From: Gigaspora rosea
Lineage: Eukaryota; Glomeromycota; Glomeromycetes; Diversisporales; Gigasporaceae
Direction: 5' to 3'
NCBI GenBank assembly: GCA_003550325.1
Contig: QKWP01000143.1
Location: forward strand, 1 to 64,000
Length of the DNA stretch: 64,000 nt
Made by a program: the position numbers and the translations under genes. The notes beneath the pieces were generated by a model. The model worked only from the letters and a program-made list of their open reading frames with translations, was not told the DNA's origin and did not search any database. This document shows positions 11,344 through 23,017 of this stretch, one piece after another (the stretch's first letter is position 1; every line of letters begins with the position of its first letter).

Positions 11344-12124
11344 GAAGTGCATGGTTATATGAAGAGTAAAATAATGTGAGCAAATACGGTTCTTTGATTG
11401 GTTGTATTTTCACATGACATTATGGAATGCGATGGTCTGATTGCATTTTATATTAAACTGGTTTGGTATGGCTTTCGTACATACGTACGTGCTATTCGTA
11501 CATGATTATTCCTTCAAAAAGACTATTTTAGGTAAGTATTTCAAGTTTAAGTTGTGCCTCATTTTTTATTTGAATTATTTCTTATTTACCGGTGTTATTA
11601 TAATAATATTTCTGCGCCCAAAAATCACAGCATTTCCTTATTCTACCCCTGCATTATTTGATCGATCATTGTTACATTCAATTATCCTTAAACCTTTCAA
11701 TTGTTCCTCTGTAACACATGTTGCTCCTATTAGGAATGGAGTGCAACGAAGTGCATGGTTATCTGAAGAGTGAAATAATGTGAACAAATACGGTTCTTTG
11801 ATTGGTTATATTTTTGCATAACATTGTGGAATGCGATGGTCCGATTTGCATTTTATATTTAACTGGTTTGATATGGCTTTCGTAAGTACATACGTGCATT
11901 CATACATAATTATCACTTCAAAAGGACTATTTTAAGTATTTCAAGTTTTAAGTTGTGTCTCATTTTATTTGATTTATTTCTTATCTTACCAATGTTATTA
12001 TGATAATATTTCTGCGCCAAAAAATCACAGCATTTCCTTATTCTGCCCATGCTTTATTTGATCGATCATTGTTACATTCGGTCATCCTTAAACCTTTCTC
12101 TGTAACACATGCTACTCCTATTAC
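11344..12124. repeat. Tandem duplication, period 404 bp
   Basis: GAAGTGCATGGTTAT begins each copy (11344 and 11748). Both run through AAATACGGTTCTTTGATTGG, TTTCTGCGCC and ATTTGATCGATCATTGTTAC, and end near CTCTGTAACACATG. Copies differ by substitutions and small gaps. Apparent open frames here (for example 11441-11773) look spurious. Confidence 0.85.
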
Positions 12125-13216
12125 CTTATTTAGATATCCTTGGGGGATAAATTCTTTCTACAATTAATTAAAGCTATCGTGATGCGTCGAATGTCTATAT
12201 TAATAATCATCATGCCATCACTTTTGTACACAGATCAATTGTGTATGAATTATTATTGCTTCTTTTAGGGACGAATGAATATGAAGCGTTTAAATATTAT
12301 CGTCTTGCCCCTCACACAAATTAATATTATGATCAAGTTTATAGGTGTTGAAGGGCAATTAGATTTTAGTTGTCGTATCTCAATGACAAATTGATTGTGT
12401 AAGACAGAAGGAAGTTAAACTGACAATTAATTGGTGTAAATAATTTATATAGATTACAAATGTATATAAGTCAAATATGTTTGCTCTTTGTATATTAAGA
12501 GGTTTTTGTCCCTTATACATAATAGAGAGAGCAAGAGTGAGGTATTAGATAGCGTTAGATATTATCTAAATGATTCCTCTATCATAATAAAGTTTTATTA
12601 ATAAATGTTTATTATATCATATCTCTTGGCTTTCATTTATTTTTGTATTGATTCTTCGTGAATCCCATTTAGGTATATTTATAAACCCAACCTTATATAG
12701 TCCTTATCCTGTTCACTATCGCTAACCTAAATCTGGCCCTCTGATCTGACGCTCTCCCAAATTTCAATAGTAATACTGGTTTTGTCTATTTATATACTGC
12801 TTGATTTCTAAAAAATATATATATATATATTTTATAATATTTACTAATGCTATTTAAAACTTTGTTCTCTATATAAAATTCTTCCTATATCATATTTCAT
12901 TATCATACCGAATAAGTTAAGCTTCTAAGTATAATTAAACAATAAACACTAAAAAAGATACATAGTGTTGGCGCATGACCAATTAAACTACTAATATGAT
13001 TAATGAATTCATACAACTCATTTCAGAATTTATTAATGTGACCTAGTTATATGCCAACTCTGTACAATACACATGCAAACTAAGGTATACATGATTTATT
13101 AGTTAGTATTAATAAACCATTAAAATATTCCATTTTAAAAACTTCTAATATGATCTACTGATTCTTCCATTCCTGGTTTTGCATGACAGCGTCGCGCAGC
13201 TACCTTATGTTTATAT
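12125..13216. other. AT-rich intergenic stretch
   Basis: No gene recognised. It contains an (AT)n run near 12815 and an inverted pair TAGTGTTGGCGCATGACC / TATGCCAACTCTG around 12966-13065 that may be a decayed MITE. Confidence 0.4.
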
Positions 13217-13460
13217 TAATGATGCCTGATGAAACTCACGTGACCTGATGAAACATAATAGTTTCGTCATTTCGTCAATAACGAAACTATGACGAAACTA
13301 GTTATTGTACCCGGGTAGAATTTGCAATTGTGTGAAATAGTAATTTATCCGGATATCCGGGTAATTTAATAGTAACCGGGTAGAGGTTTTCCCAACGGGT
13401 ACAATCTCTAGACGAAACTTATGGTTTCGTCAGGCAAAATAGTTTCGTCAAGCATCTATA
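13217..13460. mobile_element. hAT-type MITE (GATGCCTGAYGAAA family), perfect 8-bp TSD
   Basis: Ends TAATGATGCCTGATGAAAC … GTTTCGTCAAGCATCTATA, flanked exactly by GTTTATAT (13209-13216, 13461-13468). Same family as 47604-47726. It carries a second element at 13302-13407. It sits at the left edge of a BTB gene relic; GTTTATAT belongs to the exon-1 sequence of that family. Confidence 0.92.
13302..13407. mobile_element. Nested 106-bp element inside the MITE
   Basis: Ends ATTGTACCCG and CGGGTACAAT a few bases inside the flanks. CTAG is found on both sides (13298-13301, 13408-13411), suggesting a 4-bp duplication. GC-rich CCGGGTA words fill the interior. It splits the otherwise continuous GACGAAACTAGACGAAACTT of the host MITE. 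Confidence 0.7.
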
Positions 13461-13825
13461 GTTTATATCCAACATTTTGAAGTTATTACCAAGTAAGATA
13501 TTTATGATGTACTTGTATTATAATTTTTATAATGTCACAAAAAGTAATTTAAAATAATCATAAATTTTTACAAATGTATCTATAAGGAGGAATATTTTTA
13601 TTTGAAAACATGATACTTCATTTATTTTTGAGCACATGCTTATTGCTTACGAGTTTCTTTTTGATGAATTGGCCAATCAACTTCAAAACCATTTAATTGA
13701 AAAAGAATCTGATTGGCTTCACTTACATTTAATCGCATTTATCAAAAAAGTTTTCAGAATAATAAACTTTATGATTTGCAGAAATGGTGTAATGATTACG
13801 TGCAATCTCAATCTTTCAAATTTGG
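13461..13825 (+). pseudogene. Truncated BTB-BACK-TLDc gene relic
   Basis: Matches the whole gene at 23018-24571 from the end of exon 1 (TATCCAACATTTTGAAG) through the intron and into exon 2 (MLIAYEFLFDELANQLQNHL). It then breaks off near 13825, where the segmental duplicate begins. The BTB start and the entire TLDc part are missing, and the remaining frame is shifted after about residue 30. The left break coincides with the MITE insertion. Confidence 0.85.
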
Positions 13826-14701
13826 TGTTATTCTAATACATACGTTATATGCAAAACATTATATACGAACATGTTATAAGTGCACATGTTAACGTGCTAA
13901 TCTGTTAGTGTGTTATATTATTTAAATAAAATGGAAGATCCTATGGGAATCATAGAATAGAACAGGTTTCCCTTTCAAAATTAACTAACATTTAATGTAT
14001 TATACAAAAATAGAAATGATACTAAATAACGAAAAGGTGGTCTATATACAAATTTGAGGGTAAAACTAATGGAAAGATTCGAATCTCTTATATCACAAAT
14101 TTTGAATTTTTGAAATACTTAATATATATAGATACGTGCATTTAAATCATATCAGCGGATTTTGGAAATTATTATTAAAAAATCCAAAAATATTTAACAG
14201 TGAATAACTTTTGATCCACTGGTCCATTTTCGATGAAACAACTACCAAAATGTTCGTCTCGATGAGACGCTTCTAATGGATTAAAATGGTTAGTTAAAAT
14301 ACAATCGCAGGGTCCTGAGGCCGTTAGAGATTTGTGTCACTTCGGGTGTTTTAGAATTAGTTAAACCAATCCTAAAACACCCGAAGTGAAATAAGTCATT
14401 AACAATTTCAGAATCCTGTGAATGGATTTTAACTATTTTAGATCCATTCGAGACGAACATTTTTGGTAGTTGTTTCATCAAAAATTGACTAGTGGTTCAA
14501 AAGTTATTCACTGTTAAATATTTGGAATTTTTAATGGTAAATTTCAAAATCTGCCAATATGTATCGTTTTATTTATTTATTAAGTATTTCCTATTTTTAA
14601 TAAATAAATTTATAAGAAACAACTAATTTAACAAGTAAACTGATTTTCAATTATTTTTGCATGGTTTTTATTAGACACAAGAATTAAGAAACCTGTAGAT
14701 T
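13826..14701. repeat. Segmental duplicate, empty hAT site with a different insertion
   Basis: Homologous to 3231-3382 plus 10216-10452. Where the other copy holds the 6.8-kb hAT, this one reads uninterrupted through AAGGTGGTCTATATACAAATTTG (split here as AAGGTGGTCTATATA and CAAATTTG). It has its own insertion at 14148-14561. Confidence 0.85.
14148..14561. mobile_element. Foldback element, 414 bp
   Basis: Arms of about 190 bp: CATATCAGCGGATTTTGGAA and, inverted, CATATTGGCAGATTTTGAAA, continuing through AACAGTGAATAACTTTTGA. The homologous locus at 10330 lacks it, proving insertion. No clear duplication. An apparent minus-strand frame inside it is an arm of the palindrome, not a gene. Confidence 0.8.
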
Positions 14702-15889
14702 GAAATAAGTTGTTCCCCTCCAAATATTTCCCGGAGTTCCTGGAAAATACTAGACCTCCATCATCCCATCTGCATAAATATCTCTTGATAAAAATTAATA
14801 GATATCAATTTATTGATAACCCCATATATTAGCATCACCAGCATCTGCGTCTTTAATTTATCATTGCGATTTAGTGATTTACCTTTCATTAGAATCGTAT
14901 AATCGGTTTCCTTCATATACCTACCGCTTTTTTATATCCATCTTTTTGTAATCAGTTGGAGCTTTAAATTGGCACTATTGTCTCTTGTTCTATCGCTCTC
15001 CCATTCAACCATTACAGTAGTATTGTAACTATTATTTCAGGAGAGATGAGTATTTAACCGATTTAACTCTAATAGTTACGAAGAATTATACGACTCTAGT
15101 TTATAACAGTACGGGGGTTAACGAGACAGATAACAACGAGATTGGGAAAAGAATCTCGGGACGACTTTTATAATAACACGAAAAATTAAACTACAACAGG
15201 GAAAAAAACTTTCGATTTTAAAAAAATACGCAAAAGGACTCTTCAGCACAACTTAAGCTTACTTCCTTTTATTTTATTAAAAATTGAGGAGAAGATTCTG
15301 CTTTATTAAACTCGAAAAAATGGGTGCTTATATACATTTAGGTTAATTATACTACACGTTGGACGTGATAGCACATTAAACATGCAACCCACCACCTAAT
15401 GTGATATGAAAATAATAATTTTAAGCCCATCACGTTGAATGTGTTTCCACATAATCTCGAAACTACAAAATTATCCGCCATTGCACGTTTGACGTGATAG
15501 CACGTTGAACGTGCTATTTTGCTGAGGTAAACAGATGGACATCGCTACACAAACAGGATTCTTTAAAAAAAATTAAAATTTCTAATGTCACAAATTGCGA
15601 TTTGTGACAGTATGCAGGGTATGGTTTAGAATCTTGGTGTTTAGAAAATTTAGGGACAAAGAGATCAGTATTATGTGTTTGACAGGTTGGGAAATGATTG
15701 GTACGGGTTCAGATAATTAGTGCTATTAGAGTCTTTGTTATAGGTATTGAAGTTTAAATATGTAACGCTAGAGCTTGTTTAGATAGCGAACCTATTCCCA
15801 TATGTTTTTCCATATATAGCAATAAAGTAGCTGATCGAGCAATAATAATTGCATTTTGTATTACATATTGTAAATATTTGTGTGACGCA
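14702..15889. other. Intergenic stretch with degenerate ACGTGATAGCACGTT words
   Basis: No gene recognised. At 15358-15515 several TTGGACGTGATAGCAC / TTGAACGTGCTA words occur, recalling 3010-3290. Confidence 0.4.
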
Positions 15890-16227
15890 ACCATGCAAGA
15901 CATTAAAACATACAATTAAGGTCAAGTAATTAGATGACAGTATTTTGTTTAAAATATCGGTATTACAATATTTTATAAACTTTTTATCTCCATATTTTTA
16001 TTAATTGACTGAGAGCTAGGGTGTAATATTTGTTATTTTTTCAAGTATTTGGCACTGTCGTTAACGATTTCACTAAATTATTATGTACTCTGTTACAGTG
16101 CTTAATTTTTATAAGATCACTAATTACTATTGTGATACCATAGTGCGTTACCTTACAATTAGTATAAGTTTTATGCAAGTACATTTGCGTCCTTAGTTAA
16201 ATCATTAAAATTTTAAACCTGACTAAA

Positions 16228-17752
16228 ATGGCATTAAAATTCTTTGAAAAACTTTCAAATAATTATCTTGAACTTCTTGATGATAAAGAAGATTTTAACA
16301 TAGTCGCGAACCTCCAAATACAAAAATATTTCGAGCACATTCAGCAATTTTAAGATACAGATCTTTATATTTTCGTAATGAATTGAAGGATATCGGTAAA
16401 GATGAGAATAATATCAAAACACTTAATTTAAAGCATGTTTATATCCAACAATTTGAAGTTATTATCAAGTAAGTTATTTATGGTGTACATGTATTATAAT
16501 TTATATTATGTTACAAGAAGTAATCTAGAAAGTTAATAAATTTTATACAAAGGTATATATACGGAGGAATATTTTTACTTGAAAAACATGATGCATCATT
16601 TATTTTTGAGCTCATGCTTATTTCTTACGAGTTTCTTTTGGATGAATTGGCCAAGCAACTTCAAACTCACTTAATTGAAAAGGAAGCTCATTGGCTTCTT
16701 TTACACTTTAATCGTATTTATAAAAAGAGTTTCCAGAATAATAAATTTCAAGATTTACAAAACTGGTGCAACGGCATTTTGGTAAAGTACCCTAGTAAAA
16801 TTTTTGATTCTGAAGAGTTCTTCACACTTCAAGAAAACGCTTTAGTTTCACTTATTAGTCGAGATGATTTACAAATGAAGAAGTAAAAGTTTGGAATTAT
16901 ATCATAAAATGGGGAATTGCACAAAATTCTGGCCTACCATCCGATCTTGAAGATTGGTCTCATGAGAATTTTTCTTCTTTAAAGACTGCTTTAAAAAATT
17001 GCTTGCCTCATATCCGTTATTTTCAAATGTCTGGTAATGATATTATTAAAAATGTACTGCCTTATCAACAAATTTTTGAAAAAAAATTTGGAAAGATATC
17101 ATGAGAAAATATATGACAAACGACACAATTTCTTCTACTGTTCTTCCTCCTCGAATAATTTTAAAACCAACATTACCGACTAGAATTATAGAACATTTTT
17201 CAAATATTATTAATGAAACACATGCAGCAGAAATTGCTTCATGGGTTGATAAGAAAGATGATAAGTATTTAGTAACGGATAATCCATATGAATTTAAATT
17301 ACTTCTTCGTGGAAGCGAGATGGTTTTACTACGAGCTCATTTTGGAATTTATAAGATAAGAAAACACATCTTGTAGTAATTATGAAGGTTAAGGGCACTG
17401 ATGAGATTCTTGGTGGATATAATCCTATTGGTTGGGATAAACAATATATTTATCAAAATAGGTATTGCAAAGAGAGCTTTATTTTTTCATTGAAAAATGG
17501 TAAAATTCAAAATTCTATTTTAAGTCGCGTTAAAAGACCAGAAAATGCAATTCGCTGTGTTTCTTTTTATGGTCCAATTTTTGGTGGAGAATATTTTGGC
17601 CTTGCTATGAGCGCTAATTTTAATCTAGATCACATATGCTGGACTAGTAAACGGAGCGCATATGAAAAACTAATTCGAAATACAGCTGCATACATATTAT
17701 CGGATGAATCCTTTTTTTCAGTAGAAGAATATGAAATATTTCAAATAAAAAC
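16228..17752 (+). pseudogene. BTB-BACK-TLDc pseudogene (unit 1 copy)
   Basis: Starts with the same MALKFFEKLSNNYLELLDD as the whole copy at 23018 and keeps the same intron position. It is broken by a short deletion in exon 1 (after FNIV, near 16304), a lost base near 16876 and further frameshifts near 17090 and 17310. The pieces still show BACK-region sequence (ENALVSLISRDDLQM) and the TLDc core (GTDEILGGYNPIGWDKQ, GGEYFGLAMSANFNL). At least four lesions make a functional product unlikely. It is the closest relative of the unit 2 gene. Confidence 0.9.
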
Positions 17753-17787
17753 CCTAAAAGTATACATTGGGCATATAAATTTAATTA

Positions 17788-17956
17788 CAGTCAAACCTCG
17801 GTATAATCACCAGTTTGGGAAACGAGAATTCAGTGATTATAAAAAGTTGTTACTATTTAAGGGTCAAATTTCATTTAGTTTATAATAGAGCATAAAAATA
17901 TTGTGATTATATCAAGGCTGGACTATATTAAGAGTGACTATAACGAGGTTTGACTG
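17788..17956. mobile_element. pogo-like (Tc1/mariner) MITE, 169 bp, TA duplication
   Basis: Ends CAGTCAAACCTCGGTATAAT … CGAGGTTTGACTG, flanked by TA on both sides. The CAGTCAAACCTCG terminus is the familiar pogo/Tigger-type end. It sits just downstream of the dead TLDc gene; unit 2 lacks it. Confidence 0.88.
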
Positions 17957-18662
17957 TACTGGTTTTCATAACATGAAACTACGCCACTGAGCGTCTCCGT
18001 AGGGAGTTATAAAATCAAAAAAAAAATGAAACTTTTAAATAGACCGGCCGGACTTTTTTTTAATATTTCATACATAAAATTTATAAAATTATAAAAAAAT
18101 TTTTTTAAATTCTATTCGGTAATTAAAATATATAAAAAAAACTTTTTTAGAAGTTACCAAAGTTTGACCCGGCTGAGTTATGAAGATCAATTAATTAATT
18201 TTGCATTGCCTTATTAATTAATTCGCATAGTAAATGTATGATCTAAATTGTAATAAAGTATTTTATCAAACAGTTTAGTTTAAAATATATACCAACAAAT
18301 ATGGATATGTGTTAACAGTCATCACTTTTTATAATGAATCAATTTACAAGCTTTTTCATTCCGTCACCCTTTATAAATAGTGATTTAACTTTCAAGAATC
18401 GAACAACTCAAGTAAATTAACTTATCAAAAATTCTAACACTTTATTCGTGAATATCGAGTTAGCAAGAATTCATTCGTTATTTGTTTGTCAATTAGAATC
18501 TATATTGCAATTTCTACCATAGATCTGTTATGCATAATTTTTGATTCGGATCTTTGCGGCCTTATGGGACAGGGAAACCCCAATTATTAATTGGCGTAAG
18601 GCATTCTTCCATCGCTACAAACTGAATATGACTAGAGCGATTCTTAGTGCAGATGAGACTTA

Positions 18663-18982
18663 GAGCATTCTCAAGCACTTCTCTCAATGACATATGAGTG
18701 GATTGAACGCATTTTCATTAATGTGATTTTCGTATTGCACATCAATTTTTGATTGTCTTGAATTTAAGTTCTTTTGATTTCCTATTTTGTATGTGCAGGA
18801 TGTTAGCAAGCTGATCTAAAACAGGTATTTAACAGAACAGCATAGTATATTTTAAATAATGATCATCATATGCGTCAAATCCGACCATATGGAATTCAAT
18901 AAAAAATCTGATTGGCTTGTTTGGTCAGCTGACCAATCAGATTCATTTTTGAGTCCATAAAATTAAATACTTGAGAACGCCC
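18663..18982. mobile_element. PIF/Harbinger-like MITE, ~320 bp, TTA duplication
   Basis: Ends GAGCATTCTCAAGCACTT and, inverted, GGGCGTTCTCAAGTATTT, flanked by TTA (18660-18662, 18983-18985). It falls within a segment absent from unit 2. An inner palindrome AATCTGATTGG … CCAATCAGATT lies near 18905-18945. Confidence 0.7.
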
Positions 18983-19109
18983 TTAATGTGGGAGCTATTG
19001 ATGCCATATATTAAGATTTAAGTATTTATTAATGTTTGGTTATTAAGATAATAAATTTGGTCTTACATGTCGAGAGCCCTAATTCCCCACCACTTTTGAT
19101 TTAATGCTC

Positions 19110-20984
19110 ATTCTTTTACGGCTTTTTTACAGAGTCCACTAGGGCGACCACGAAATTATTGGTTATGTGACACCACCGATCATCACCGGTCCTCCGATCC
19201 TCATCACGACGATCCATGAAATACGGGTCACGTGCAAAACTGCCAATCAAATACGACATTTACGTATGTACATACTTTTTAAACACAATTTTACTTTTAA
19301 TTAACTAAACAATTGGCTTATCAACAGAAAATATCTAAGGGTTTGTAGCGTACTTGTTACCTTATTATTAAACTACTATAAGACAAATCTTTTTTAAGAG
19401 TTAATTATTATAATATCGCTTTATAACCACAATGTTAATATGATTATATATGCTAATATTTTATTTAAATCGCATTAGTATAAGTCGTTCAAACTCGCTA
19501 ATATTGTCTATAGTACAAAAAATATATAATTTAAATAGTTTAGTTTTTCACTTAATTATGCTTTTATTCAAAATTTTTATACTGGCAATAAATGTACCAA
19601 ATGTTGCAAAGTAACAATTTAATATATAATGATTCACACCAGGGATTTTTTGAAAAAAAGCAATTACCAATACGTCGCATGTTATTTAGAAATTTGTTTA
19701 TTATTCTTTAAAAACCAAATTTTTATTAATCCTAATCAGATTTGTTTATATATAAATGTGCTATAGGAAAATAAGACTATATTCAGATTTTCAAACTTTA
19801 TTTATTATTTACAAGATTCAGCTTGATAACAGCATGCAGTTCTATCGTTATTATGAGTAATTTTTACAATTTAGATATTTGAGGCCAAATCTAGTAAATT
19901 ATACTGTAATAAATAATTATCTCAATTGCTTAAACACAAAATCTTATTTGGCAGCATATTAAAAGCAACCAAGTTCAGGCTTATACAGACATAAATTTAA
20001 TTTAATTTGATCAAATTTCAGTTATTTTTATTATTGTTTAATTATAATTGTTTTTTAATTTTCTCTTTCCTCCTTTTAAAAATTAAAAAAGGAATATTAA
20101 ATGAAATTATGATTTCAAACGGCCATATTAACAAAAATACAATATCTGACAAAAGATTTTCTGCACCTGTAATCTCTGAAGAATCATATGTAGGTCATAA
20201 AATTTCATTTACTATAATACGAAGATCATACTAATATTCTTTGGATTGATTTAATGGTAAAAATACTTCTCTGCTTATATATGACTTTTTAGCTACAAGA
20301 ATGCTTCTTCTTTTGCATAAGCAATATGAAATTGCTTATCCACTCAAAAAGGCCCGATGTTTTCAATACATGAGACAGTGAAGCAGGCTCACTGTAATGA
20401 AAGTAATTGTATTATTGGGTAAAAGATGCAAAAAGACAAGGACCTAAGTGACAAACCAAAGTTAGATTGTCAAAGAGTTACTACCCAAAGAGAGATTATC
20501 TTCATCCTGAATATGGATAGAAATAAAGAAAAGTCAGTTAAAAGAATGATTAGAAAATGAAACAGACATTATTGTTTTGAAATCATCATATCAGTATGAC
20601 TATATAGTCGTTAGACATTCTTATTGGACTGTCACGTCAAAATGATTACAGAATCCTGAGAATACAACTTTGAAACATCTCAGAATTTCAGAATGTGAGA
20701 AATATGGGTGCATACAAAAGTATACTGTATGTGATTCGCTGACGTTAAATTTCATATTATATTCATGGAAGCTTAATACTTTAAATTTCGCAGATTAGGA
20801 ATGACTTTTCCGGGAACAAAGCCATATATTTTAGCAATAAATTTTCTAAAATATGGACTTGCTTTACAATTTCGAAGTGATATATAAATAAAAACAATAG
20901 TTCTATGTAGGGAAAGTTTATTACATTAGCTATTTCTACTAAAGATAGGGATTGGAATCCTGTCCGCTACTTACTCAACTCCAG
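19110..20984. other. Flank between the two gene copies of unit 1
   Basis: No intact gene. From about 20110 to 20980 it aligns with 25660-26665 of unit 2 (shared GCATAAGCAATAT, TTTTCAATACATGAGACAG), so it is old duplicated flank. The 19130-19260 segment is unusually G+C-rich but shows no recognisable frame. Confidence 0.45.
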
Positions 20985-21725
20985 AAGTCAGTCTTAATTA
21001 AATTCGGTCCACAAGAGAATTTTTCAGATTTAAAATTATCTTATAAAATTGCTTGCATCCCATCCGTTATTTTTAAATGTCTGGTAATGGAATTATCAAT
21101 AATTTACAATTTCATCAACAAATTTGAGGAAACCATTGAATGATATCATGTAAAAATATATGACAATGAACAAATCTCTTCCACTGTTCTTCCTCCTCAA
21201 ATAATTTTAAAATCGGCCTTACCGGCTAAAATTATGGAACAACAGTTTAAATGGAGTACATGCAGCAGAAATTGCCCCATGGGTTGATAAGAAAAATGAT
21301 ATGTATGAATTTAAATAACTTCTTCGTGGAAGCAGAAATGGTTTTATTAATACTTCATTTTGGAATCATGCGATCACTCATCTTGTGGTTATGAAAGTTG
21401 AGGGCAATGATGAAAATCTTTGTTAGTATAGTCTTATTGGTTAGAATAGTCGATATTATGATCAACTTGTGAATTGCAAAGAATACTTATTTTTTTTTGA
21501 AAAATGGCAATCTTAAAATTCAATTTTAAATAGTTTGAAAAGTCCAGATCAATTTTTTGTACCATGATTATGATTCATTTTTTGTAGAAGTTTTGATCTG
21601 AAAGATAATAATGGCTGTTGGATTCGTAAAAAGGTACATGTAAGAAACCAATTAGAAATTTGACTACATAAAAACCTCGCTAGTTATCATATTTTTCAAT
21701 AAAGGAATATGAAATATCAAATTAG
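20985..21725 (+). pseudogene. Decayed BACK/TLDc relic (unit 1, second copy)
   Basis: Nucleotide similarity to 23740-24540 is clear (TCTTCCACTGTTCTTCCTCC, ACATGCAGCAGAAATTGC, TTCTTCGTGGAAGCAGA), but the frame has many stops and shifts. Only the BACK end and TLDc parts remain; no BTB part is seen upstream. Its counterpart in unit 2 is 26665-28215. Confidence 0.8.
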
Positions 21726-21739
21726 TATAAAATTTGTAA

Positions 21740-22323
21740 AAGTTTATATAAATCAATTTGCAGAAAGTTTTAGTTATTAACACGTGAGAATAAATAGATT
21801 ACAAAATCAATTAAGAAATATAATATTGGATAATTATATACAGTACATCAATTCTTTCTTATAATTCTTTTATACGAAATATATCAAACTAAAAAACTTT
21901 AAATTTTATATTAGATCGGTATAAAAAGGTTATAGTTTCCTATGAAAGATAGCAACTTATATTGCACATTGCAATCACGCAAAACAGAGAATGAAAACAT
22001 GCAATTTAAGGTCAAGTAATCAGAAGGTTGTGGGAAATACAATACTTTGTTTAAAATGTCAGTATTATAATACATAAGTCTTATAAACTTTTATTTCCCG
22101 CATTTTTATTGATTAATGTAAATTGACTAAAAGCTAGGGTGTAATATAAATTTTAAATGCTTGTCATTTTTTAGGTATAACGCACTGATGCAGCAACAGA
22201 AGAGAAAAGTGTTGAAGTGGATCACACTCCCATCATGTATCTTAATTTAATAAAGTTCATAATGTTTGATAAGAAAATCCGAGCGAGAATAATCAATGCA
22301 TTTATGTACTGTACACCTGTTAC
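21740..22323. other. 5' flank of the unit 2 gene
   Basis: Aligns with 15890-16085 upstream of the unit 1 gene. No separate gene recognised. Confidence 0.5.
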
Positions 22324-22912
22324 TAGGGTGGTAACTCAACTAAGTAAATCAAAATTATGTGAGCAAACTATAGAATTTGTTCTATTGCAGATTTCTCACG
22401 TTACACGAATGAAAATCAATTTCAATTATATATCTGATATCGATATATTGATATCAATTTATTAAAATTGATTACTTTAAAACAACGCAACTTAATGAAA
22501 ACCCAATGAATTACTTTGAAATTTCCACAAGGTAACTTATTAAATATTGGAGAATAAAGTTACGCTTTCGGATTTTTTACTAACATATAAATTTTAATGT
22601 TCGTCTTATAAAACGTAAAAAAAAAATTAGAATTTAAACGTACAAGTCGAAACTTTAATAGAATTTTTGCAAAAAATCGAGCGTAACTTTTTAGAGATGA
22701 CTTCGGTGAAGAGTTTTCAATTAAAAGAAATTAGAAAAATAAGTGCAATATCAAGGCGGTTTCTTTAGAATTTTGTGCGTTGCTTATTAATTAAATATAT
22801 GTAATATGATATTTAATCGATTATTTTAAATTCACTGATTAAAATCTGATCATAGTAAAATTACTAGTATTGCTGACATAATTTTGATTTACTTAGTTGA
22901 GTTACCACCCTA
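22324..22912. mobile_element. Mutator-like TIR element, 589 bp, perfect 9-bp TSD
   Basis: Termini TAGGGTGGTAACTCAACTAA and its inverse match for about 37 bp without a break. ACCTGTTAC is repeated exactly at 22315-22323 and 22913-22921. A 9-bp duplication is usual for Mutator-like elements. The homologous flank in unit 1 (near 16083) reads straight through, confirming insertion after duplication. No transposase is visible. Confidence 0.88.
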
Positions 22913-23017
22913 ACCTGTTACGGTTCTTAAGTTAAGATGATCAATTACTGCTGTACTACCATAGTGCGTAACCTTAACGTCCTTAGCCGAAAAATTAAAA
23001 TTTTAAACTTGACTAAA

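Larger units (their letters stand above)
15890..21960 (+). repeat. Tandem duplication unit 1 (~6.1 kb)
   Basis: Homologous, in the same order, to 21965-28480: 5' flank (TCAAGTAAT … AGCTAGGGTGTAATAT), BTB-BACK-TLDc gene, 3' flank (CCATAGATCTGTTATGCAT, ATGTCGAGAG), then a second TLDc relic with its own flanks. Differences are substitutions, small gaps and element insertions private to each unit. Confidence 0.85.

Noticed and set aside
11441-11773. 110-residue plus-strand frame
   Set aside because: Lies in a 404-bp tandem duplication whose other copy does not keep the frame; composition is hydrophobic AT-rich translation.
14290-14481. Minus-strand frame of 63 codons
   Set aside because: It is one arm of a foldback element read through; no protein similarity.
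15010-15190. Possible terminal repeat of a larger element (TGTTATAA..GTCG words, inverted GTAACTATTA pair)
   Set aside because: No second copy, no duplication and no internal coding sequence in the window.
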